The position numbers were made by a program, and so were the translations under genes. A stretch of 64,000 bases of DNA from Rubrivivax gelatinosus IL144 (GTDB lineage Bacteria > Pseudomonadota > Gammaproteobacteria > Burkholderiales > Burkholderiaceae_C). Within the stretch, counting starts at the first letter, position 1. Every line of letters begins with the position of its first letter. Below are positions 15,831-23,853 of the stretch, piece by piece. Below the pieces are notes generated by a model, which made no database searches, was not told the DNA's origin, and worked only from the letters and a program-made list of their open reading frames with translations. The stretch is taken from positions 1,736,001 to 1,800,000 of the forward strand of contig NC_017075.1 in NCBI RefSeq assembly GCF_000284255.1, in the 5' to 3' direction.

Positions 15831-18725
15831 TCAGTCGGCGAAGGCCATCACGCGCGCCCGGGCACCGGCCTGGCTGCCGCCGGGGGCGGCCTGCGGCGCG
15901 GTGGCCGGCGGGGCCACGCGGGTGGCGCCGAAGCGGCTGTCGGCGAGCGCCGGGTGGCGCGGGTTGACGACGACCGCGAGGATCGTCGCCGGGCGGTTGT
16001 CGCGGTCGTTGCTGCGTGTCAGCGTCGTCGTCGCCAGCGTGAAGCCTTCGCGCTCCAGCAGGCGCTGGAACTCGGCGAGCTCCCACTCGCGGGTGTGGGC
16101 CCGGTTCGGCGGCGGCCCCATGTGGCCGCTGCCGTGGGTCTGCACGCGGTCTGGCGTCGAGATCACCGCCGCCGGCGCCTGCTCGAGCAGCGAGCGCAGC
16201 GTCTTCAGCAGCGGCCGCGGGTCGCGGGTGTGCTCGATGACGTCCGAGCAGACGACCACCGAGCGCGCGAGCACGTGGTCGGGGATCGGCAGCAGCGTGC
16301 CGCTCTCGAGGTCGCTCTCCAGCCAGTTGCCGAAGCGGAACTGGCGGCGGCAGTGGGCGATGTTCGGTCCGAAGTCGACGCCGACGACCTCGAACTCGGG
16401 GTGCAGCAGCGACAGCTTGCGGGCGTGGCCGCAGCCGATGTCGACGATGGTCTTGCAGCCCAGCGAGCGCGCCAGCTCGGCGGCCAGCGGGTAGACGTCG
16501 GGCTGCCAGGTGACGCCATGGTCGCCTTCGGCCGAGTCGACGTAGTACTCGGGCATCGCGCGGGCGCTGTACTGCGCCGGCAGCTCGTAGCCGTCGGCAG
16601 CGGTGGGCGCTGCGGCCGGGCGCGCCGGCCGGCCGGCGTGGCGCCGGCCTTCGACGACGAGCTGGCCGATGTCGTGGCCGCGCGTGGCCTTGACGTCGAA
16701 GAAGAGCTCGAACTGCGCCAGCCACCACTCGACCGGGCGCACCGTCAGGTGCAGGTTCTCGCCCTTGGGCCCGAGCAGGCCGCTCGGCCGCGTCGACACC
16801 GTCACCAGGATCGAGTCGGCCAGGCGCGCCGCTTCGCGCAGGACGATGCGGATGTCGTTCTCGGTCAGGTGCTCCAGCACGTCCATCGAGACGAAGCGGT
16901 CGAAGTGCGCGTCCAGCAGCGGCAGCGTCAGGCAGTCGCCCTGGATCTTGCTGGCCACCGGGATGCGTGCGAAGGCGACGCTGGAGACCTCGACGGCGGT
17001 GACCTGGTTGCCCTGGCGCTCGAGATGCGCCGAGAGCTGGCCGTTGCCGGCGCCGAACTCGATGATGCGTTCGCCGCGCAGCGCCGTGCCCATGCGCTGG
17101 TAGATCGCCAGGCCCTCGTTGTAGTTGTAGCCCTCGTGCTCGGCGTGGCAGAAGTCGTAGAGCTGGGCGTACGGATAGGACTCGCCGTACAGCGTGACGC
17201 CGGGCAGCGCGAGCAGCACGCCGAGTTCGTCGTGCGAGTGCGTCGTCGCCATCGGCTGGCCGGGCCGCCAGTAGTGGCCGGTGGCGAAGCCGTCGAAGCC
17301 GAAGAGGTCGACCTGCTGTCCCAGCGTGGACAGCAGCTGCACCAGCGCCAGCCCGGTCGAGGGCCGCGGCAGTGCCGGCAGCAGCGCATGGACGTCGATT
17401 TCGGCGCTGAGCACCGCAACACCGCTGCGGGCGCGGTAGGCGGAGAGTTCGGCCGACTCGGCCGAAGCCTCGGTGAAGGGGCTGAACTCGATCAGCTCGC
17501 CGCGCGGCTCGATGTCGTGCCAGCCGGAGGTGCAGCGTGCCGTCGTGCGGCTGCCGACCGCGGCCTCGAAGCCGGCGGTGCGATAGTTGTTCAGCCGGAT
17601 CACCGTCGGATAGCGGTCGATGACGGCGCCGAAGTCGCGAGCCGGGTGGCCGTTGCCGACGACGGCGATCGGGCCGGGCAGGCTGCACAGGAAGTCCTCG
17701 GTGCAGCGCCAGGCCGGGTCGTGGCGAACCGGCGCGGCCGGCATCGGCATCGGCATCGGCATCGGCGCCGGTTCGTCGCCCGCGTCGACCAGACGGTCGC
17801 GCATGTCGACGCTGACGCCGAGCTCTTCGGTGACCAGCGGCGTCAGCGCGACGCCGGCACGGCGCAGGAAGTCGCCGACCATCTTGTCCTCGTAGTGTTC
17901 GCCGCCGAACTCGTCGGGGAACAAGGCCCACTCGTGGTGGATGAGGTCGACCGCGCGTCGGCCCAGCAGATAGGCGCCGCCGCGTGCCCAGGGGCCGTTG
18001 AAGCGCTTGCCGTAGGGTGTGATGCCGGCGTCGGCGGTCTTGCCGATGTGCCAGCAGCGGTCGTGCGTCGGCGCACCGACCGGCACGCCGGCGTAATCGG
18101 CGGCCGCCGCGAGCTGCGAGAAGACCGCCGGATGGAAGTTGGCGTCCAGCTGGCAGTCGTCGTCGAGCTTGAACACCGCGACGCTGCCGTGGCGGCGCAC
18201 GATGGCGTCCAGCGCGGCCAGCAGCTTGGCCGGCAGCGCTTCGTAGCTGTCGGCGGCGTCGACGACGACGACCCCGTCGTCCAGCCAGCGCGCCTCGCCG
18301 GTGCCGGGTTCGCCACGAGCCACGTAGGCCAGGGCGCCGCGCTCGCCCAGTTGCGCGCGCAGCCGGCGGGCCTTGTCCAGGTGCCGGGTGCAGCTGAGGA
18401 TCAGGAAGACGACGGCGTCGGCGGGCAGCGGCTGCACGCCCTGGCCGCGCCACAGCGAGTACAGGCCCTCGGCTTTCGGGTGGTACGGCGCGATGCGCAG
18501 GAAGTCGGCGATCAGCGGGTTCAGCTCGGCCGCGTTGTCGGCGGCGGAGACCGCCTTCAGCACCTCCAGCCAGGCCGAGGCCACTTCGTTGGAGTCCAGG
18601 CGCCGGCCGGCCGCTTCGTTCAGGTAGGCCAGGCGGTCGACGAGCGTGGCGGGCGACAGCATGCGCGCCAGGTCGAGACGCAGCGAGGCGCTCTCGGCTG
18701 CGGTCCGGGACGGGGAGTTGGCCAT
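15831..18725 (-). CDS. Four-domain fusion: GT31-like, GT29-like and two methyltransferase domains
   Basis: 964 residues from the ATG at 18725. Residues ~100-300 resemble GT31 galactosyltransferases (FKLDDDCQLD at 185-194, ARGGAYLLGRRA, EDKMVGDFLRRAGV). Residues ~352-530 resemble GT29 sialyltransferase-type enzymes (IAVVGNGHPARDFGAVIDRY, VIRLNNY, VDLFGFDGFATG). A SAM methyltransferase follows at ~553-690 (RIIEFGAGNGQLSAHLE) and a second at ~757-910 (KTIVDIGCGHARKLSLL). A Pro-Met repeat linker (321-329) joins the first two. Such a fusion suggests stepwise assembly and capping of one glycan. The domain calls are motif-based; the sugar is unknown. It is transcribed alone. Confidence 0.75.
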   Translation of the reverse strand: MANSPSRTAAESASLRLDLARMLSPATLVDRLAYLNEAAGRRLDSNEVASAWLEVLKAVSAADNAAELNPLIADFLRIAPYHPKAEGLYSLWRGQGVQPLPADAVVFLILSCTRHLDKARRLRAQLGERGALAYVARGEPGTGEARWLDDGVVVVDAADSYEALPAKLLAALDAIVRRHGSVAVFKLDDDCQLDANFHPAVFSQLAAAADYAGVPVGAPTHDRCWHIGKTADAGITPYGKRFNGPWARGGAYLLGRRAVDLIHHEWALFPDEFGGEHYEDKMVGDFLRRAGVALTPLVTEELGVSVDMRDRLVDAGDEPAPMPMPMPMPAAPVRHDPAWRCTEDFLCSLPGPIAVVGNGHPARDFGAVIDRYPTVIRLNNYRTAGFEAAVGSRTTARCTSGWHDIEPRGELIEFSPFTEASAESAELSAYRARSGVAVLSAEIDVHALLPALPRPSTGLALVQLLSTLGQQVDLFGFDGFATGHYWRPGQPMATTHSHDELGVLLALPGVTLYGESYPYAQLYDFCHAEHEGYNYNEGLAIYQRMGTALRGERIIEFGAGNGQLSAHLERQGNQVTAVEVSSVAFARIPVASKIQGDCLTLPLLDAHFDRFVSMDVLEHLTENDIRIVLREAARLADSILVTVSTRPSGLLGPKGENLHLTVRPVEWWLAQFELFFDVKATRGHDIGQLVVEGRRHAGRPARPAAAPTAADGYELPAQYSARAMPEYYVDSAEGDHGVTWQPDVYPLAAELARSLGCKTIVDIGCGHARKLSLLHPEFEVVGVDFGPNIAHCRRQFRFGNWLESDLESGTLLPIPDHVLARSVVVCSDVIEHTRDPRPLLKTLRSLLEQAPAAVISTPDRVQTHGSGHMGPPPNRAHTREWELAEFQRLLEREGFTLATTTLTRSNDRDNRPATILAVVVNPRHPALADSRFGATRVAPPATAPQAAPGGSQAGARARVMAFAD

Positions 18726-18876
18726 GGGCGGCTCCGGCAGTTGGATAGGGCTTGTTGCGTCGGCGCACGGCCCCGATCGGGACGCGGTGCGCCGTGCCGT
18801 CGATGATGCGGCGGCTGCCGGTTGCCGAAGCCGGCGATAAGCGGGGGCTCCCGCGGGCAGTTCGCGGCTTAGGCGC
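18726..18876 (-). promoter_or_regulatory. Promoter region of the fusion gene
   Basis: A 151-bp gap between two minus-strand genes. Read on the minus strand it contains GCCTAAGCCGCGAAC and then CCCGCTTATCGCCGGC. The first resembles the element upstream of fliF; the second shares CCCGCTTATCG with the flhB, flgB and fliC2 regions. Further down the minus strand an imperfect GC-rich inverted repeat (CGGCACGGCGCACCGCG / CGGGGCCGTGCGCCG) lies around 18762-18800. No coding region was seen. Confidence 0.4.
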
Positions 18877-21594
18877 TCAGGCCGGCCAGTGCAGTTCGGT
18901 CGCGGCGCGGCGCAGGTAGTCCGGCAGCTGCGCCGAGGACACGACCCCGACGGTGTCGTAGTACCACTTGACGAAGAGCAGCGCCGGGAAGAGCTGCGCT
19001 GCCGCCTTCTGCAGCGACGGCGCGTTCTCCCGCGATGCCTCGGCAGTGTGGCGCTCGACATGGCGCGTCAGGGCTTCGATGAAGTCCACCAGCCGCTCTT
19101 CGCTCCAGCGCCACAGGTTGTAGAAGTCCAGCCGTTCGGTCGGGTCTTCGCGCAGGTCGATGCTCGGGCCGTCGGCGACGTAGGGCAGGGCGTCGGCGCG
19201 TGCCAGCGCCTGCTGCAGCCCGCTCAGCAGCGGCTGCAGGCGCTGGTGCTGGGCGGCGAACTCGGCGATGCGGGACACCGGCATCGGCGCGTAGTGCGGC
19301 CGCAGATGGGTCTGGCAGGCATGGAGGTAGACGCCGCCGCGGCCGCGGAACTCGAACATGCGCGCCAGGCCGATGGCGTCGAGCCGGTGTGCATGGTGGC
19401 CGACGCAGTCGGGGCGGAAGAAGACCCGGCAGCCCTGACGTTCCAGGCGCACGCCGATCTCGATGTCCTCGGCGCCCATGCGCACGAAGCCTTCGTCGAA
19501 CCCGCCGACGGCGAGCACCAGCTCGCGCGCCAGGCTGATGTTGCAGGTGTAGAAGTGCAGCGAGCCGTGCGGGTGCCCGGGCTGCATGTTCGGGTAGTCG
19601 AACACGAGCGTCGTGTGTTCCATGCACCAGCCCACCGGTCGCGTCGGCGGCGTGAAGTCCGGGTGCATCGGGAAGTAGCCCAGTACCGCGTCGTTCGGTC
19701 CGCGGCGCGCGTGTTCGTCGAGGTGGATCTGCAGCGCCTCGGGCACCAGAAGGGCGTCGTCGTTGAGGAACAGCACCCAGTGCCCGCGTGCCACCTGCAG
19801 GCCGCGGTTGCGTGCCGCCGCCGGGCCCAGGTTGGGCTGGCGCAGCCGCGTCAGGCGCAGGCCGGCCGGCGCCGCGTCCAGCACCGCCTGGGTGTGGTCG
19901 CTGGAACCGTCGTCGACGACGATGACCTCGAAGCGCTCGCAGCCCAGCGTCTGCTGCGCCAGGTGCTGCAGACAGCGTGCCAGGATGTCGGCGCGGTTGA
20001 ACGTCGGCATCACGACGCTGATCTCCGGCACCGTGGCGGGCGCCGCCACGTGGGCCGGCGCCGGCGCGGCGGCGCTCGCGGCCCCGTCGGGGTTGCGGGC
20101 GAGCAGGTCGTCGAACCACAGGGACAGCAGCCTGCCCAGCGCCTCGTCGAGCGCCTGACGCTCGGCCGCCGCCGCGGTGGCGCGGCGCGGCAGCAGGTAC
20201 AGCAGCAGATCGCCCAGCCGGCGGTCTTGTGCCGGCCGCCAGGCGGCGCCTTGGGCGATGCGTTCGAACAGCGCCAGCGCCTCGGCCGGCGCGGCAGCCG
20301 GGGCGCCGGCGGCGGCTGGCGAGCGCAGCGCGATCGCGGCCGGGCGCACCGGCAGTCCGGCGGCCAGCGGCAGCAGCAGCGCGTGCTCGCCCCACAGTGG
20401 CGCGCCGACGGCCGGCGACGCCTGCAGCGTGCCGACCGTGGCCAGCGCGGCGGTGTCCCAGAACAGCGCCTGCAGCGAGCCTTCGTGGCGCAGATAGGCT
20501 AGGCCGCCGGCGGCCTCCCCGATGGCGGCGGCCACGGCTGGGCCGCCGCCGGCGTCCAGCTCCAGCCCGGCGTGCAACCAGCCGCCTTGCGGCAGCCCCT
20601 GGGCGCTGAACCATTGCGACAGTTCGTCCAGGCGCGGTGCCGTCTCGGTGGCGACGAAGTCCAGCTGCGGGTACAGCGGCCGCAGCGTGCGGATCTCGTC
20701 GGCGGTGTTGAAGGCCACCGGCACGAAGCCGGCGGCCAGCCAGCTGGCGACGGCCTGGCGCTGGCGTGCATCGTCGGCCGGCGACAGCGTCGTGGCGACG
20801 ATGCGCGCGGCCGGGGCCGCCGGGCGGCGGCCCGGGGCCAACGCTGCCCGGTGTGCGGCGACGAGCGGCTCGCGACGTGCGGCGTCCAGCGCGGACCAGC
20901 CGGCGGCCAGGCGGTCGACGAAGGCCGCGGCCGAGGCGTCGGCGAGCGGGTGCAGACGGCCGTCCAGGTCGTAGCCGGCGGTGCTCAGGCCCGACAGGCG
21001 CGAGTGCGGCGAGGCGCGGCCGGGGCGGCGAACGACGACGCGGTCGACGATCACGCAGCCGCGCGCGGCATCGTCCAGCAGGCTCGGCAGGCGCTGGCCG
21101 AGCAGGCTGTCGTCATCGCTGTCGGCCAGCAGCGGCAGGGCGCGCTGCAGCAGCGCCGCGGAGAACATCGCCGCCGAGGGCTCGACGGTGCTCGCGTAGC
21201 GCAGCGAGAAGGCGTCGTTGTGCACCGACAGCGCCTGCACCCCGGCGCTGTCGGCGCTGAACGAGGGCTGTGCCAGCGGCAGGGCGAGCGAGCCGACGAT
21301 GGCGAACAGGCGGTTGACGTCCTCGACGCTGGACTCGAGAGCGCCGTCGGCGATCCAGACGTATTCGTAAGCCGTCCAGGCGCTGAGCGTCTCGCCCAGC
21401 AGGGCGGCCACGGCGGGCCATTTGGGTCCCGGACGGTGCAGCACGATGGCGCTGTCGCCCAGTGCCGCGTGACGGCGGGGATCCGCGCTGCTGACGACGG
21501 CCAGATCCCAGTCGCGCTGGTCGGCCGCAGCCAGCCACCAGGCCGGCAAGGGCGCATCGCCCGCGTGTGCGACGACCAGAAAACGCTTGTTCAT
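18877..21594 (-). CDS. DUF707-like/GT2 fusion glycosyltransferase
   Basis: 905 residues from the ATG at 21594. Residues ~1-190 align by eye with the 330-residue DUF707 protein encoded next door (shared GPKWP, YEYVWIAD, LAQPSFSADS, FSLRYAS), but the acidic DDD of that protein is replaced by ADG here. A central region of unknown type (260-500) follows, rich in Ala/Pro towards its end. Residues ~523-760 are a GT2 domain with VVMPTFNRADILARCLQHL, VVDDGSSD, FLNDDALLVP and AEDIEIGVRL. The GT2 part is probably the active transferase. It is a separate transcription unit with GCCTAAAGTC upstream. Confidence 0.75.
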   Translation of the reverse strand: MNKRFLVVAHAGDAPLPAWWLAAADQRDWDLAVVSSADPRRHAALGDSAIVLHRPGPKWPAVAALLGETLSAWTAYEYVWIADGALESSVEDVNRLFAIVGSLALPLAQPSFSADSAGVQALSVHNDAFSLRYASTVEPSAAMFSAALLQRALPLLADSDDDSLLGQRLPSLLDDAARGCVIVDRVVVRRPGRASPHSRLSGLSTAGYDLDGRLHPLADASAAAFVDRLAAGWSALDAARREPLVAAHRAALAPGRRPAAPAARIVATTLSPADDARQRQAVASWLAAGFVPVAFNTADEIRTLRPLYPQLDFVATETAPRLDELSQWFSAQGLPQGGWLHAGLELDAGGGPAVAAAIGEAAGGLAYLRHEGSLQALFWDTAALATVGTLQASPAVGAPLWGEHALLLPLAAGLPVRPAAIALRSPAAAGAPAAAPAEALALFERIAQGAAWRPAQDRRLGDLLLYLLPRRATAAAAERQALDEALGRLLSLWFDDLLARNPDGAASAAAPAPAHVAAPATVPEISVVMPTFNRADILARCLQHLAQQTLGCERFEVIVVDDGSSDHTQAVLDAAPAGLRLTRLRQPNLGPAAARNRGLQVARGHWVLFLNDDALLVPEALQIHLDEHARRGPNDAVLGYFPMHPDFTPPTRPVGWCMEHTTLVFDYPNMQPGHPHGSLHFYTCNISLARELVLAVGGFDEGFVRMGAEDIEIGVRLERQGCRVFFRPDCVGHHAHRLDAIGLARMFEFRGRGGVYLHACQTHLRPHYAPMPVSRIAEFAAQHQRLQPLLSGLQQALARADALPYVADGPSIDLREDPTERLDFYNLWRWSEERLVDFIEALTRHVERHTAEASRENAPSLQKAAAQLFPALLFVKWYYDTVGVVSSAQLPDYLRRAATELHWPA

Positions 21595-21700
21595 GAAGTC
21601 TCCAACGATCGGGCACCGTGGCACGGCCCCTGTTCGAGACTTTAGGCACGCGGTGCAGGGCGGGCGGGCGGAAAAGCAGCCGCTTGGCCTTGCAGTTCGT

Positions 21701-22693
21701 TCAGTACAGCGGCGCGTCCAGGTGCGCCATCGGCCCCCGCCCGGTGGCGCCTTCGGGTGGCGGCGGGAACTCGATGCCGGTGCCGGCCAGCGCCCGCTTC
21801 AGTACCACTCTCAGCAGCGCGCGCGGATAACGCGGCGTGCCCAGGCCGCTGCCCGCCCAGTAGTTGAGGTGGTTGGCCAGGTAGCGTGTCAGGTACAGCG
21901 CGTTCGTGTCGATCGGCCGCAGCGACTCCATCACGTGGCCCAGCATGCGCTCGATCTCGGCGGCGGCGGTGCCGATGCAGATCGGATCGCCGTTCTGCAG
22001 CAGGCCTCCGAGGTTGACCTGATCGTCGGCAGCGGTCTCGATGAAGTGGTTGGCCGACACGAGCCAGTCCTCGTGGCTGGGGGCGATGCCGGCGTCCTTG
22101 TTGAACCGGTAGTTCGGGCCGCCGACCGGCCGCGTGTGCTTGACCGGCGTGTCGTCGATGATCGCGACCTTGCCCATGTGGCACAGCCGCGGCCACAGCG
22201 CGTCCAGGCCGAATCCGCTGATCTGCCCGGCCAGCGTCGGCAGCACGCGCTCCAGAGCGGCCTGGCTCAGGATCGGCGCCATGATCTCGACGAAGTTCGT
22301 GAAGCGCAGCTGGAAGCGCTCGTGCTGCAGCGTGATCAGATGGGTGTAGTACGAGTCGGGCGTCAGCGCCGGCTGCGCCAGTTCCAGCCCCAGGTCTTCG
22401 CAGATCGCGAACATGCGCGAGGCCAGCTCGGGCTGGATCAGCAGGTCGTCGTCGGGGAACCAGACGTAGCGGTACTGGCGGATGGTGTCCCAGTGCTGCA
22501 GCAGCGTCTGTTCCAGGCCGGGCCACTTCGCGCCCTTCTGGTAATGCACGAAGACCGCCTGCTCGCCGCCCGGAGGCGGCTGGTCGCCGTACCAGGACAG
22601 GGCCACGTCGTAGTTCTGCTGCGCCAGGCCCTCCATCGCATGCGGATGCAGGGAACCGCGGCCGGCGCGGAACAGGGCGAGATTGCTCTTCAT
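21701..22693 (-). CDS. DUF707-family protein
   Basis: 330 residues with the DUF707 layout: VALSWYGD, GAKWPGLEQTL, YRYVWFPDDDLLIQPELASR, LAQPALTPDSYYTH, FVEIMAPILS and KVAIIDDTPVKHTRPVG. The PDDDL acidic cluster resembles the metal-binding motif of GT-A glycosyltransferases. Biochemical function is not established for the family, but it is common in glycan loci. It lies 16 bp downstream of the TPR-methyltransferase gene and is last in the glf operon. Its N-terminal part is paralogous to the N-terminus of the next gene. Confidence 0.8.
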   Translation of the reverse strand: MKSNLALFRAGRGSLHPHAMEGLAQQNYDVALSWYGDQPPPGGEQAVFVHYQKGAKWPGLEQTLLQHWDTIRQYRYVWFPDDDLLIQPELASRMFAICEDLGLELAQPALTPDSYYTHLITLQHERFQLRFTNFVEIMAPILSQAALERVLPTLAGQISGFGLDALWPRLCHMGKVAIIDDTPVKHTRPVGGPNYRFNKDAGIAPSHEDWLVSANHFIETAADDQVNLGGLLQNGDPICIGTAAAEIERMLGHVMESLRPIDTNALYLTRYLANHLNYWAGSGLGTPRYPRALLRVVLKRALAGTGIEFPPPPEGATGRGPMAHLDAPLY

Positions 22694-22709
22694 GTCGTCT
22701 CCTTGCAGC

Positions 22710-23828
22710 TCAGGTGGCCAGCGGACGGAAGCGCTGCATCAGCGTGAGGCCGTGGCGCACCGGCAGACGCGCGTCGCCGCGCGCGAGCGGCATGTGCAGG
22801 CTGAGGGAGTTCCAGCCGCGGCTGTGCAGCACGTTCACCATCTTGCGCTCGGCATCCTGGTGAACCCATCCCTCCAACTGCCCGTTCTCGGTGATCGGGT
22901 AACCGGCGGCGACCGTCTTGCGCGGGTGCAGGTTGGTGTCGTGCAGCGCCACCACGGTGTCCGGGCGCAGCAGCCCGGCGGCTTCCAGCCGGTCGAGCAG
23001 CGCGATCTGCGGCAGCACGACGTGGGCGTCGAAGAACACGAGCTCGAACGGATCGCCGCCCAGTTGCTCGGGCTGGATCCGGGCGCAGTCGCCGGTCAGG
23101 ACGCGGTGGTTCGGAGCCAGGCGCGGCACCGGGTTGAGGTCGATGGTCACCACCTCGGCCGCCGTCTCGTCGCCGAGCGCGGTGAGGAAGTTGCGCGCGG
23201 AGTAGCCGTCCAGGCCGCCCACCTCCAGCACGCGGCGCACGCGCATCACGCGCACCAGCGCGTACAGCAGCAGCGCTTCGTCGTCCTGGATCGGGCCGCC
23301 GACGTCCTGGTTCGCCGCCTGGTTCAGGTGCGACAGCTCGTACTTCGCGGCGCCGATGCCGGAAAAGCGTGTCGACGCGGCAGCCGCCTGCGCCGGGGCC
23401 GGCGCGAAGGTGAAGGTGCTTGGGGGCGGCATCTCGGCCAGCGCCTGCTGGGCGTGGCTGGCCAGCTGAGGGTAATCCGCCGCGAAGCGCCGGGCGCGTG
23501 TGCCCTGGGTCAGCTCCAGCAGCAGCGAGCGCGCTTCGGTGCCCGCGGGCAGCGCCAGCGCCAGCATGTAGGCGGCCATGTCGCGCGCCGGGTCCAGCGC
23601 CAACGCCTGGCGCGCCGCCTCGGCGGCCTTGGCCGGCTGGCCGGCGTGCAGCAGGATGCCGGCCAGATCGGCCAGCAGCACCGGGCTGTCGGGCTGCAGC
23701 CCGATTGCGCTGCGCAGGGTCAGCAGCGCGGAGTCGTGGCGGCGGGCGGCGCAGAGGTCGAGCGCACGACGGCGCAGAGCCTCGAGGGTTTCGGCCTGCG
23801 CGCCGGCAGGCACCGTGGTCATCGTCAT
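22710..23828 (-). CDS. TPR-linked SAM-dependent methyltransferase
   Basis: 372 residues. TPR-like helices occupy ~10-130 (DSALLTLRSAIGLQPDSPVL, AAEAARQALALDPARDMAAY), a linker follows, and a Methyltransf_24-type domain covers ~190-350. Its motifs are RRVLEVGGLDGYSARNFLTA, VVTIDLNPVPR, ELVFFDAHVVLPQIALLDRL and DTVVALHDTN. The TPR part may recruit a protein substrate or partner, as in the GT41 enzyme of this island. It lies between glf (25 bp) and the DUF707 gene (16 bp), one operon. Substrate unknown. Confidence 0.78.
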   Translation of the reverse strand: MTMTTVPAGAQAETLEALRRRALDLCAARRHDSALLTLRSAIGLQPDSPVLLADLAGILLHAGQPAKAAEAARQALALDPARDMAAYMLALALPAGTEARSLLLELTQGTRARRFAADYPQLASHAQQALAEMPPPSTFTFAPAPAQAAAASTRFSGIGAAKYELSHLNQAANQDVGGPIQDDEALLLYALVRVMRVRRVLEVGGLDGYSARNFLTALGDETAAEVVTIDLNPVPRLAPNHRVLTGDCARIQPEQLGGDPFELVFFDAHVVLPQIALLDRLEAAGLLRPDTVVALHDTNLHPRKTVAAGYPITENGQLEGWVHQDAERKMVNVLHSRGWNSLSLHMPLARGDARLPVRHGLTLMQRFRPLAT

Positions 23829-23853
23829 CGGGGAGTTCCTCGGAGTTGGGTGG

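Noticed and set aside
17740..17763. Short tandem repeats as a CRISPR array
   Set aside because: Six-base units without spacers, in frame inside a coding region; no cas genes. No CRISPR array, tRNA, rRNA, insertion sequence or prophage was recognised anywhere in the window.
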